A model generated the notes under the pieces. That model made no database searches. It was not told where the DNA came from and worked only from the letters and a program-made list of their open reading frames with translations. From Streptomyces sp. DH24 (GTDB lineage: Bacteria > Actinomycetota > Actinomycetes > Streptomycetales > Streptomycetaceae), in assembly GCF_029813775.1 (NCBI RefSeq), contig NZ_JARVKW010000012.1, positions 1 through 64,000 on the forward strand: a stretch of DNA of 64,000 nt, given 5' to 3'. The position numbers were made by a program, and so were the translations under genes. This document shows, in pieces, positions 55,325 to 63,396 of this stretch. Position 1 is the stretch's first letter. Each line of letters starts with the position of its first letter.

Positions 55325-55425
55325 GCTAACCCGGTCCGACTCCTCCCCCCCCGAGTCGGCCGTGGAGACGACCCCCGCTCTCCCCCCCGGCGGGGGTCGT
55401 CGCATGTCCGGGTGGGTTTTCTCGA
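55325..55425 (+). ncRNA. 6C RNA
   Basis: Two hairpins with C-run loops: CCGACTC(ctcccccccc)GAGTCGG at 55336-55359, and GACGACCCCCGC with its complement around TCTCCCCCCCG at 55367-55401, followed by TTTT. Two stems each with six or more C in the loop define the actinobacterial 6C RNA. The place fits: in mycobacteria it lies between Rv3660c (ssd) and Rv3661, whose homologues flank it here. A TAAGGT at 55251 may be its -10. Ends are approximate. In the rest of 55426-55820 I see only the ssd leader. Confidence 0.85.
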
Positions 55426-55820
55426 TTACCTCGCGGCGACCGTGCCGCCTCCGGGGCGCCGGGCCCGATTTCCCGCACACCCATGATCCGTCACACACGG
55501 TAGTTGTCGGGCTGCTCTGTGGATGACGAGCGCCGGGCCGTACAGGGGTCACCGGTATGGGTGATGGCGATATTCACAGGCATCGCGTTGTCCACAGTTA
55601 TCCACCAAGATCCACACGATTTCCGGGATCGCTGCACCGTGATTCCTGCGCGGCCCGCTCGCGGCCAGTTCATGGCCGGTTCTGTTTGTGGGGCGCGTAT
55701 GGCCGGTTTTCGTCGGCCGCTCATATGGGGGCCGGATGTCGGTTCTCCGCATGTTCGGCAAACGCGGGGCTTCAAGGCCCGGCGAGAGACGCGATACGCA
55801 GCGACAGGGGGAGCTTGTTC

Positions 55821-56921
55821 ATGGCCGGAGCCGTCACACAGGATCCGCCGCCCGCCGGAGGGCGACAGGGCGGACCACTGATCATCACCGAGGACGCCGC
55901 GCTCCTCGACGACCTGCTGCGCCTGTGCGCGGCGGCCGGTGCCACACCCGAGGTCCATCACGGAGTCCCGGAGCGCGGCGGTGGCTGGGAGGCCGCACCG
56001 CTCGTCCTGGTCGGCGACGACGCCGCCCGGCGCGTACGCGGGGCCGCCCGCAGACGAGGCGTGGTCCTCGTCGGCCGTGACCAGGACGACTCCGGGGTCT
56101 GGCGCCGCGCCGTCGAGATCGGCGCCGACCACGTCCTGATGCTGCCCGACGGAGAGCAGTGGCTGGTCGACCGCATCGCCGACGTCGCCGAAGGCGTCGG
56201 CCGGCCCGCCGTCACCGTCGGCGTGATCGGCGGCCGAGGCGGGGCGGGGGCCTCCACGCTCGCGTGCGCCCTCGCCGTCACCTCCGCGCGTGAGGGACTG
56301 CGCACCCTGCTCGTGGACGCCGATCCGCTCGGCGGCGGGCTCGACGTCCTCCTCGGCGGGGAGACGGCCGAAGGGCTGCGCTGGCCGGCGTTCGCCGCCT
56401 CGCGGGGGCGGGTCGGCGGCGGCGCCCTGGAGGAAGCACTGCCCGAACTGCACTCCCTGCGAGTCCTCAGCTGGGACCGCGGCGACTGCGTGGCCGTCCC
56501 GCCGCAGGCCGTGCGGGCGGTGCTTGCCGCGGCCCGCCGCAGGGGCGGCACGGTCGTCGTAGACCTGCCCCGACGCGTCGACGACGGGGTCGCCGAAGTC
56601 CTTGCCCAGCTCGACGTCGGGCTCCTCGTGGTCCCCGCCGAGCTGCGCGCCGTCGCGGCGGCCGGGCGGGTGGCGTCCGCCGTCGGCATGGTCCTGCGCG
56701 ATCTGCGGGTGGCGGTACGGGGCCCGTACGCGCCGGGGCTCGACGACCGCGAGGTGGCCCGACTGCTCGGCCTGCCGCTGGCCGGCGAAGTGCCCGTCGA
56801 ACCCGGGCTGCTGCGCCCGCAGGGCAGCCGGCGTCCGCCGGGAGCGGCGGCACGGGGGCCGCTCGCGCGGTTCTGCGGACAGTTCTGGGAGCGGGCGTTG
56901 CTGGAGGCGGGGGCGGCGTGA
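55821..56921 (+). CDS. ssd: Septum site-determining protein Ssd (CpaE/TadZ-like)
   Basis: 366 aa. ATG with AGGGGGAG seven bases upstream. N-terminal receiver-like domain (residues 15-125), then a MinD-like ATPase domain with VIGGRGGAGASTLACALA: both P-loop lysines are missing (Arg139 and Ala144 in their place). LLVDADPLGGGLDVLLGGE and VVVDLPRRVDDGVAEVL follow. Ssd affects division-site choice in Mycobacterium, and it is also the TadZ/CpaE part of the Tad pilus locus. Its stop overlaps the tadA start. Confidence 0.9.
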   Translation: MAGAVTQDPPPAGGRQGGPLIITEDAALLDDLLRLCAAAGATPEVHHGVPERGGGWEAAPLVLVGDDAARRVRGAARRRGVVLVGRDQDDSGVWRRAVEIGADHVLMLPDGEQWLVDRIADVAEGVGRPAVTVGVIGGRGGAGASTLACALAVTSAREGLRTLLVDADPLGGGLDVLLGGETAEGLRWPAFAASRGRVGGGALEEALPELHSLRVLSWDRGDCVAVPPQAVRAVLAAARRRGGTVVVDLPRRVDDGVAEVLAQLDVGLLVVPAELRAVAAAGRVASAVGMVLRDLRVAVRGPYAPGLDDREVARLLGLPLAGEVPVEPGLLRPQGSRRPPGAAARGPLARFCGQFWERALLEAGAA

Positions 56922-57895
56922 GGGACGGCGGTGGGGTGGTGAGGCTGAGGTTGGGGGCTAGTGGAGTGCTTGGGGGCGATGGGGTTGGCAGGGCGAGCGG
57001 CGTTGGCGGGGCCGACAGTGGCGACAATGCCGACGGGACTGGCGGCTTGATCGTGTCTGCCGGGCCAAGTGGGGTTGGCGGATTGAGCGCGCCTGTGGGG
57101 CCCAGTGGGGTCGGCGGGTCGGCTGCGTCCGACGGGGCGAGTGGAGTTGGTGAGACAGGTCGGCTCGGCGGGGCAAGGGGGCCGAGTTGGGCCGGAGAGG
57201 GCTCCGGTGCTGGCCGGCTTGTCGGGGGTGGGAGTCCGAGGGCTTCTGGCGAGCTCGTGGGCAGTGCGGGCAGCGCGGGCGGCGTCATTCCCGCCGGGTT
57301 GCTCGACGGTGTCCGGCGGCGGCTCGCCGAGAGCGGGGCCGAGCCGACGCCCGCGCGGGTGGCGCAGGCGTTGCGGGAGCAGGGGCGGGTGCTCGGGGAC
57401 GCCGAGGTCCTCGGAGCGGCCGAGCAGTTGCGGTCCGAGCTGGTCGGCAGCGGGCCGCTGGAGCCACTGCTCACCGACCCGCGCGTCACCGACGTGCTGG
57501 TGTCGGCACCCGACCGGGTGTGGGTGGACCGGGGCGGCGGACTGGAGTTGACCCCCGTCGCGTTTCCGGACGCGGCAGCCGTACGACGGCTCGCGCAGCG
57601 CCTGGCCGCCGTGGCCGGACGCCGCCTGGACGACGCCCGGCCCTGGGTCGACGCGAGGCTGCCGGACGGAACCCGGCTGCACGCGGTGCTGCCACCGGTG
57701 GCCGTGGGATGCACGTGCCTGTCGCTGCGGGTCGTACGCCCGCGTGCCTTCATGCTCGGCGAACTCGTCGCGGCGGGCACGGTGCCGCCCGGTGGGGACC
57801 GCGTGCTGCGGGCGCTGCTGGCCGCGCGATTGTCGTTCCTCATCAGCGGCGGCACCGGCACCGGCAACCCCGAGATGGTCCTAAGACGCCTCTAA
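56918..57895 (+). pseudogene. TadA/CpaF-type secretion ATPase, cut by the prophage in its Walker A motif
   Basis: 325 codons. The first 110 residues are Gly/Ser-rich and repetitive. From GVIPAGLLDGVRRRLAESGA the conserved CpaF N-terminal domain begins, with GSGPLEPLLTDPRVTDVLV and LDDARPWVDARLPDGTRLHA. At FLISGGTGTG the next residues should be KTT; instead NPEMVLRRL and a stop follow. The rest of the ATPase (Walker B, His box) is missing from the window. GTG start inside the ssd stop. The normal gene is about 440-450 aa. Confidence 0.88.
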
Positions 57896-57900
57896 ACGGA
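57851..57900. mobile_element. Left junction (attL or attR) of an integrated prophage
   Basis: Sequence is tadA up to GGCACCGGCACCGGCAA (57851-57867), where an intact gene would go on with GACGAC. After it the sequence is unrelated. The exchange point must therefore be at or before the shared GGCAA at 57863-57867. The prophage runs from here past 64000; no integrase is in the window and probably lies at the far end. Confidence 0.75.
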
Positions 57901-58010
57901 TCATGCTCTAAGCCCCAGGTTCCCCGATCTGGGAGCCTGTCTGACCTGCGGGTTTGTGGGCTTATTCGGCGCGCACGGTGCTCACCTTCGAATCCAAGGC
58001 GAGCTCGAAA

Positions 58011-58051
58011 AGCGGCCCCGGTCGGCGACGGGGGTGCCGGCCGGGGCCGCT
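58011..58051. terminator. GC hairpin 1 at the prophage edge
   Basis: AGCGGCCCCGG and its complement (11 bp) with extra inner pairs. The first of three hairpins in the gene-free stretch 57896-58225. Confidence 0.65.
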
Positions 58052-58079
58052 GTCGGTCAGTTCCCGTATGGCGTGCACT

Positions 58080-58115
58080 GGCGGCCCGCCCCATGTTCGG
58101 CACGGACGGGCCGCC
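58080..58115. terminator. GC hairpin 2 at the prophage edge
   Basis: GGCGGCCCG and its complement (9 bp), 18-base loop. Confidence 0.5.
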
Positions 58116-58138
58116 CTCTCCCCGCCGACGGGAGAGTG

Positions 58139-58176
58139 AGCGGCCCGTCTCCAACGGGGGGTGGAGACGGGCCGCT
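58139..58176 (-). terminator. GC hairpin 3, terminator of the prophage minus-strand genes
   Basis: Perfect 15-bp stem AGCGGCCCGTCTCCA with its complement, 8-base loop. It lies 50 bases after the stop of the last prophage gene. Confidence 0.8.
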
Positions 58177-58225
58177 CGTCCCGCCGCCGGTGCCGTCGTA
58201 TCCCTTCCGGCAGCGGGAGTCTGGG

Positions 58226-58411
58226 CTAGTGCGTGCAGCGGCGCATCAAGACGTTGCAGTCCGACACGGTCGTGAGGTCGCCTGCCCTGCGCGCCGCTTC
58301 TCTCCGCTGCGCCAGCTCGTGGCAGCTCGGGCAGTTCGTCACGGGCGTGGGCTCCACGAGTGGAAAGCCGAGGTACACCGGATCGGCGCCGGTGACGGGT
58401 CTGGTGTTCAT
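58226..58411 (-). CDS. Small Cys-containing prophage cargo protein
   Basis: 61 aa. ATG with GGGAGGG eight bases upstream, overlapping the preceding stop (ATGA). Contains NCPSCHELAQRREAARRAGD, a single CxxC with a His, and a CNVLMRRCTH end, so it may bind zinc. Similar small proteins stand beside XRE regulators in many Streptomyces. Function not known. Confidence 0.7.
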   Translation of the reverse strand: MNTRPVTGADPVYLGFPLVEPTPVTNCPSCHELAQRREAARRAGDLTTVSDCNVLMRRCTH

Positions 58412-58764
58412 CGGCGGCCCTCCCGCACGAGCCGGTACAGCCACAGGCCGACCTCGCAGCGTCCCGCCTCGTCCACGCACTGCTCGCACATGGGGCTGTG
58501 CGTGAACAGCGCGGCGTGGGCGCGGTTGGCGGTGTCCTCGCGGCAGGCCCGCGGGAACCAGCGCATCGGGGACGTCGTGCCGGACAGCGGGCTCATGTGC
58601 TCGCCGAGGGCGACGGCCGTCTCGGCGGTGAGACGCTCCCGGCACCACACGCAGTCGGCGCCGCGGACCTGGTCGTCCGTCAGCCGGTCGAGGGACGGGA
58701 GCGCGAGAACCTCCAGCACTTCGGCCGGTATCTCGTACGTGGTGCTCGCGCTCTGTCTCGACAT
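58408..58764 (-). CDS. Cys-rich prophage cargo protein
   Basis: 118 aa. ATG with GGAGG eight bases upstream. Cys pairs CVWC (about residue 38) and CEQC (about 92) plus CRED and CEVG suggest a zinc fold. It is the middle gene of the XRE - Cys-rich - Cys-rich set, 93 bp after the XRE gene and overlapping the next gene by 4 bases. Function not known. Confidence 0.7.
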   Translation of the reverse strand: MSRQSASTTYEIPAEVLEVLALPSLDRLTDDQVRGADCVWCRERLTAETAVALGEHMSPLSGTTSPMRWFPRACREDTANRAHAALFTHSPMCEQCVDEAGRCEVGLWLYRLVREGRR

Positions 58765-58857
58765 GGCTGAGGCCTCCACGGTCAATGTGCTCGCTCTCAC
58801 ACCTGCGACCGTAGAAGCGCCCAGCGGGAAGCAGGGGTGCAGTTTGCACCCCCTCGC

Positions 58858-60108
58858 TCACGCGGCTAGGAGCCCGAGCCTGACAGCCAGTTCGGAGGCG
58901 CGCCGCCTGCGCGCCGGGCTCTTGGCCTCGGTCTCTTCCAGAACGATCCGCTTGGCGTATCCGTTGTACTTGATCGTTTCCGGGGCAGCCTCATGCGCCT
59001 GGGCCAGCGTCGCGAGCGCCACGTCGGGTTGCCCATCGAGTTGGTAGCCGCGGGCCTCCTCGATGCGGTGCCGGGCCCGGCGCGGCCTCGAAGGAATCGT
59101 CACGGCGTCCGCGGCCGCTGACTGCCGCACGGACTCGCCACCTTGATGGAGCTCGACAGCGACGGTGACGGCGTGGGCGCCCATGATGGCCCGTGAGAAC
59201 GACGTGACGGGGTGGTAGTAGTCCGCGGGCAGCCGGTCGGCCATCGCACGGGCTTCGTCCCAGTACCGCCACGCCGTCCCGGTCTCTCCCCTGCGGGCGG
59301 CCGTGTACCCGGCTTCGAAGGTGAGCGCGCCGGCGACCGCGAGAACGTCGTCCGGAGCGTCCGGCAGTAGCGGCTCCAGGTACGCCAGCGTCTCAAGGTT
59401 GACGGCGTCTGCCGCGTCGAAGTGCGCCGGCCCGGCATCGCGGTGGGCCTGGGCGGCGAGCCAGGCGGCGACACCGATCGCGTGAGGGTCCTCGGATTCC
59501 TGTGCCGCGATCAGGCCTCGGTCGGCGACGCGCCACAGCAGGGCGGGGTCGGGTTGGTAGGCGACGAAGAACTGTGCGAGGGAGTACACCTCGGCGAGGA
59601 CGGCGTGCGCGGCTCGGCGGTCGGGCCCGGTGTTGGCCTGCCGGACCGTGGCCTGGGCGTCCCGGATCAGGTCCGGAAGGAGTTCGCCGATGACCTGGCG
59701 GTGATTCGGTGCGGAGTGGCGGGCGGCCCAGGCTCGGGCGAGGCGTGCGCGGAGGTGTTCGGCGGGCGGGGCCTGCCGCTGGGTGGTGAGGGGGAAGGCG
59801 TCGATGGCTGCCTTAACTTCAGGCAGGCGCGGGTGGCCGGGGCCGGTGAACAGGTCGACGTGCACGGACTGGTCTCCAGTGAGTTCGGAGAGGTCCCGGA
59901 CACGGAGGATCTCGGCGAGACGGAGGATCACCTCCAGCCGGGGCGTGCGGCGCCGGCCTGTCTCGATGTCCTTCACCCACTGCCCGGAGCGGCCTGCGAG
60001 CCCGCCGAGCTGCTCGCGCGTAAGGCCCTTCCGGGTGCGGAGAACTTGAAGCCGTTGGCCGAAGACCAGCGGGTCGGCGTACGGGTCCGGGGTAGCATCA
60101 GATGGCAC
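58858..60108 (-). CDS. XRE-family regulator with TPR-like C-terminal region
   Basis: 416 aa, GTG start with GAGAGGGG before it. Residues 15-75 form the helix-turn-helix (LRTRKGLTREQLGGLAGRSG, QWVKDIETGRRRTPRLEVIL). The remaining 340 residues are helical repeats (AHAVLAEVYSLAQFFVAYQP, AAWLAAQAHRDAGPAHFDAA). This is a large Streptomyces family whose members are often paired with small partner genes. In a prophage it might be the repressor, but its place at the attachment side after the lysis genes, and its chromosomal relatives, suit cargo (a moron) better. Confidence 0.85.
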   Translation of the reverse strand: MPSDATPDPYADPLVFGQRLQVLRTRKGLTREQLGGLAGRSGQWVKDIETGRRRTPRLEVILRLAEILRVRDLSELTGDQSVHVDLFTGPGHPRLPEVKAAIDAFPLTTQRQAPPAEHLRARLARAWAARHSAPNHRQVIGELLPDLIRDAQATVRQANTGPDRRAAHAVLAEVYSLAQFFVAYQPDPALLWRVADRGLIAAQESEDPHAIGVAAWLAAQAHRDAGPAHFDAADAVNLETLAYLEPLLPDAPDDVLAVAGALTFEAGYTAARRGETGTAWRYWDEARAMADRLPADYYHPVTSFSRAIMGAHAVTVAVELHQGGESVRQSAAADAVTIPSRPRRARHRIEEARGYQLDGQPDVALATLAQAHEAAPETIKYNGYAKRIVLEETEAKSPARRRRASELAVRLGLLAA

Positions 60109-60240
60109 GGTCTCGCCCCTCTCTGAACAGCTCGTCACTGTCAGGGTATGGGGCGAGACCTTTTCTGTGGGAGGACGACCTGATTTCCACCTGCGGGCAT
60201 GACGAAAGGCCCCCTCCCGCCGTAGCGGGAGGGGGCTCGT

Positions 60241-60909
60241 TCACGGGTACTGCCGGCGGCTGGGGTCGAGGGCGAGGGAGAGCGGGCCGCCGCCCGGCTC
60301 GTCGGGTGGTGGTGCGCCGTCGCGTCGGCAGACCAGCGCGTCGGGATCCCAGGACGGCGCCTGGAGGCTGTAGCCGTCGGGGCACGCGGGCCCGGCTGGT
60401 CCGGCCGGGCCTTGCTCGCCGCGCGGTCCCTGCTCGCCTCGGGGACCCGTCTCACCTTGAGGGCCCCGCTCACCCGGCGGCCCGGACGGACCGGGCGGCC
60501 CCGTCACTGTGGCGCCGGGCTCGCCCTGCTCACCCTGCGGGCCGGACGGGCCGGGCGACGGCGTGAGCGTTGGGCCAGGCTTCCCCGGCTTACCCGACGG
60601 GCCGGGCGGCCCTGTCACGGTGGCCCCGGGCAGTCCTGGTGCTCCTGGAGGGCCGGGTGGCCCCGTCACCGAAGCTCCCGGCTCCCCACGACTACCGGGC
60701 GGGCCCGCCACAGGGGTACCGCCGAGGTTCTCCACCTGGCGCGCGAGCGCGTCCCTGGCGGCGTGTTCGGCTCGCAGGTCCCGCGACAGGTTCACCACCA
60801 GCACAGCCAGGACGACCAGCAGCCCAAGCACCAGCAAGGCCGTCAGGATGCCCAGCCACTCAGCACGCGGTACCGGCCACGACCTGCGCCGCCTGCGGAG
60901 ACCGGTCAT
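60241..60909 (-). CDS. Collagen-like membrane protein of the prophage
   Basis: 222 aa. ATG overlaps the stop of the preceding gene. Basic start, one membrane helix ([20 protein letters not shown], about residues 18-40), a short helical part ([19 protein letters not shown]), then about 110 residues of Gly-X-Y triplets ([34 protein letters not shown]), then a short tail with two Cys. It should form a trimeric triple helix outside the membrane or, as phage protein, a fibre. Position just after the lysis genes is odd for a tail fibre. Confidence 0.85.
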   Translation of the reverse strand: MTGLRRRRRSWPVPRAEWLGILTALLVLGLLVVLAVLVVNLSRDLRAEHAARDALARQVENLGGTPVAGPPGSRGEPGASVTGPPGPPGAPGLPGATVTGPPGPSGKPGKPGPTLTPSPGPSGPQGEQGEPGATVTGPPGPSGPPGERGPQGETGPRGEQGPRGEQGPAGPAGPACPDGYSLQAPSWDPDALVCRRDGAPPPDEPGGGPLSLALDPSRRQYP

Positions 60910-61253
60910 TTCGTCACCACCGCCCACACCGAGATGGCTGCGGCCAGCAGGCCCATGAGGACGGGCACGATCATCTGGTACAGGCGTGCCTGCCGCTCAC
61001 GCTCGCGGCGGTCATGCTGATCCCGCTGGTACGTCTCGAACGCGTCCTCAAGGGCGTCCCGGGCGTCCCGGACCTTCTGGACCTCCTGCGACAGGGCGGT
61101 GATGCGCTGGTCGGTGTACGCCGATTGCAGCGTGTACACCTCGGTCGAGACCACCTTGTCCAGCCGCGAGTTGATGCCCTGGGCCATGGCCTGGACTTCT
61201 TGGCGCAGGGCGGTGACCTGGCGCCCGAGCTCGCCGACGCTCAGGTCCTCCAC
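60906..61253 (-). CDS. Coiled-coil protein with C-terminal membrane helix (lysis region)
   Basis: 115 aa, GTG start with AGGAG six bases before. Residues 5-85 are a long coiled coil ([40 protein letters not shown]), residues 92-113 a membrane helix ([20 protein letters not shown]). Proteins of this build accompany the endolysin and holin in actinophages and may act as second holin or spanin-like partner. Confidence 0.75.
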   Translation of the reverse strand: MEDLSVGELGRQVTALRQEVQAMAQGINSRLDKVVSTEVYTLQSAYTDQRITALSQEVQKVRDARDALEDAFETYQRDQHDRRERERQARLYQMIVPVLMGLLAAAISVWAVVTK

Positions 61254-61270
61254 GTGCCGCTCCTATCTGC

Positions 61271-61456
61271 TCAGACGCCCGGCCTGGGCGGCTTGTTGGG
61301 CACGGCCCACGTGATGCCCCACGCGGCGAGGACGGCGAGCGCGATGGTCACGCCTTCCCCCGTGGTCACCACGTTGTCCTGTACCGCGGTGACGCCGGCC
61401 GCGGCCCCGGCCGCGAGGCCGGACACGACGGCCTTGGCGATGCTGGAGATTCGCAT
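61271..61456 (-). CDS. Putative holin
   Basis: 61 aa with two hydrophobic helices (AKAVVSGLAAGAAAGVTAV and GVTIALAVLAAWGITWAV) and a short Pro/Lys tail. It lies 8 bp after the endolysin gene on the same strand. Small two-helix proteins there are typically holins that release or activate the endolysin. Weak ribosome binding site; coupling to the endolysin is likely. Confidence 0.75.
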   Translation of the reverse strand: MRISSIAKAVVSGLAAGAAAGVTAVQDNVVTTGEGVTIALAVLAAWGITWAVPNKPPRPGV

Positions 61457-61464
61457 GGGTGTGC

Positions 61465-62388
61465 TCACTTCCAGTAGAGGCCGCGGGCGCGGCTGGTGGT
61501 GACGGTGATGGACTTCTGGTCGTCCGGGTCGACCGGCCAGTAGATGGCCTCGAAGCGCAGGCGCTCGTCCGGCCGGATCGCCCCCGCGTTGTGGAAGTCG
61601 GCGAACGTCGACCCGGCGGTGCCGGTGCGCTCGCAGATCCCCGACGTCCACCGGTCGCCGTCCGGCCGGTGGTGGTAGAACCGCCCCTGGAGCGTCGCCC
61701 CTTCGGGCAGGTCGGCGGTGAGCTGGACCATCACCTGATAGGCGCGCGCGCCCGCCAGCAGGTCCGTCTTGCCGTCGATGCTGAGGGTCGTCCACTTCTT
61801 CGGAATCAGCGGCCGGTCGGTCGCGTCGTACAGGCCGAGCGTGTTCGGCACGTCGTCTCCCTCCTGCGAAGACTCCGGGGCGGCAGGTCGAGGCGCGCCG
61901 GCCTTCACCCAGGCGTAGACGGCGTCGCCGGGGCAGGCGGTGGCGTAGCCGTCGCGGTGCCCGCCCAGCCAGGTGCCGGCCGGGCCCTCCCGCCGGCAGT
62001 ACTCGATGGCGTCGCGCGCCCCGTTGAGCTGCGCGACGGTCGGCTTCGTCAGCCCGGACGAGCCGACCATCAGCAGCACCGCGTAGTCCTGCTCGTTCAG
62101 GGTGGTGTTGCCGTTCGCGCTGTTGCGGCGCTTCAGACCGCGGCCCTCGTACACGTAGCCGTGCGTGCAGACCACGAACGAGTAGCCGATATCGGACCAG
62201 CCGTTGCCGTCCATGTGCTGGGCCTGGATCTGCCGCACGTAGTCGTCGCACCGGTCGTGGGCGCGGTCCGAGTAGGCGGTACCGAGGTAGTGGAGTTTCA
62301 CGCCCCGGCGGGCGCGGCTGTACAGGGTCGCCCCGTTCGGGGTGCGGTACGGCCGCGCCCCCCACTGGGCTCTGGTGACGAGTCTCAA
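61465..62388 (-). CDS. Endolysin, N-acetylmuramoyl-L-alanine amidase (PGRP type)
   Basis: 307 aa. TTG start with GGAAGGGG six bases before; starts MRLVTRAQWGARPYRTPNGA. Amidase_2/PGRP domain over residues 1-165 with Zn ligands His in KLHYLGTAYS, His in GGHRDGYATACPGD and its Cys. The C-terminal half (residues 180-307) is beta-rich (WTTLSIDGKTDLLAGARAYQ, RFYHHRPDGDRWTSGICERT) and probably binds the cell wall. It cuts peptidoglycan for phage release. Confidence 0.92.
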   Translation of the reverse strand: MRLVTRAQWGARPYRTPNGATLYSRARRGVKLHYLGTAYSDRAHDRCDDYVRQIQAQHMDGNGWSDIGYSFVVCTHGYVYEGRGLKRRNSANGNTTLNEQDYAVLLMVGSSGLTKPTVAQLNGARDAIEYCRREGPAGTWLGGHRDGYATACPGDAVYAWVKAGAPRPAAPESSQEGDDVPNTLGLYDATDRPLIPKKWTTLSIDGKTDLLAGARAYQVMVQLTADLPEGATLQGRFYHHRPDGDRWTSGICERTGTAGSTFADFHNAGAIRPDERLRFEAIYWPVDPDDQKSITVTTSRARGLYWK

Positions 62389-62453
62389 GGCGGGCCCCTT
62401 CCGGGCATGAGGAAGGCCCCGGCCGGCGGCGCGGGGCGGCGGTGAGGAGGGGG

Positions 62454-62951
62454 TCAGGATGCGGATTCATACACGAAGTCGATGCGCAGTTGGGCGCCGG
62501 CCGCCAACGTTTCGGGCCGGGTGGGGGTCATGAAGTCGACGCGGGTGTTCGTCGCCGAGATGTTGAAGAACGGCGAAGTGGTGGTGGCGTTCGGCGAGAT
62601 GATGATCTGCCCGGACCAGCGGTCGGTGCCCAGCAGGTGAGCGTGGCCGACGACGGACGCTCCCGCGTTGGCGGCCTGGGCGGGCAGGCTGAAGGAGTAG
62701 TTGCCGGTGCCGTAGGTCGTGGTGCTGCCGGTGGTCAGGTTGATGTGGCAGAGGACCGTCCGGCCGATCTTCATGTACCGGCCGGTCAAGGTGGCGTTGC
62801 CGAGCGAGGGGTTGCTGCTGGACGCGGTCCATGCGGGGGTGTACGCCGTCCACGCGGCGAACATGCTGTTGAACTGGTCGCGGATCTCCTGGTTCATGGT
62901 CGCCGCGGAAACCACCTCGCCGACAACCCAGGTGCGGGGTGCGAACGTCAC
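62454..62951 (-). CDS. Putative phage structural (tail tip / fibre) protein
   Basis: 165 aa. GTG at 62951 overlaps the stop of the gene before it; GGGAGA precedes. VTFAPRTWVVGEVVSAATMN and QEIRDQFNSMFAAWTAYTPA are typical of Streptomyces phage proteins that carry a beta-rich domain (LTGRYMKIGRTVLCHINLTT, GNYSFSLPAQAA). It is placed just before the endolysin, where tail fibre genes are usual. Precise role not certain. Confidence 0.7.
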   Translation of the reverse strand: MTFAPRTWVVGEVVSAATMNQEIRDQFNSMFAAWTAYTPAWTASSSNPSLGNATLTGRYMKIGRTVLCHINLTTGSTTTYGTGNYSFSLPAQAANAGASVVGHAHLLGTDRWSGQIIISPNATTTSPFFNISATNTRVDFMTPTRPETLAAGAQLRIDFVYESAS

Positions 62952-63385
62952 GTCGGTTCTCCCATCGGGCCCGGGTCCGGCGTCGGCTCGGGCGGCCGGT
63001 TCGGATTGTTCGGGTCGTCGGGGTGCCACCAGTTCCTGAAGCCCGGCTTGAGCGGCAGCAGCGCCGCCTCCACCGCGTCGACGTCCTCAGGGAAGGTGAG
63101 CGTGCACCAGCCCCACTGGCATTCGGTGCACGCGTACCGCGGGTCCGAAGGGGAGACGACCTGCGCCGAGCCGCAGGACGAGCAGTCGGCGATCCACCGG
63201 TTCTGGTTGATCCGCGCGTAGTACGTGTCATCGACCGTGCCCTCGGGCGGAATGAGGCGGCGACCGGTCCGGTACTCCATCCACTTCCAGACCAGCTCGG
63301 CGGCAGGCACGTCCGCCCAGGCGTCGGGCGGGAGCTGGGAGGGCGGCAGGTAGAACGTCTCGGCGCGCACGACAGCGATGGGCAC
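62948..63385 (-). CDS. Phage protein with zinc ribbon
   Basis: 145 aa, GTG start with GAGG upstream. Central CSSC and CTEC (about 24 residues apart) make a zinc ribbon; Pro/Asp-rich end (PDDPNNPNRPPEPTPDPGP). It overlaps the next gene by 4 bases and follows the structural gene by 11 bp. Probably a small virion or assembly protein; family not known to me. Confidence 0.65.
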   Translation of the reverse strand: MPIAVVRAETFYLPPSQLPPDAWADVPAAELVWKWMEYRTGRRLIPPEGTVDDTYYARINQNRWIADCSSCGSAQVVSPSDPRYACTECQWGWCTLTFPEDVDAVEAALLPLKPGFRNWWHPDDPNNPNRPPEPTPDPGPMGEPT

Positions 63386-63396
63386 GAGGTCCTCTT

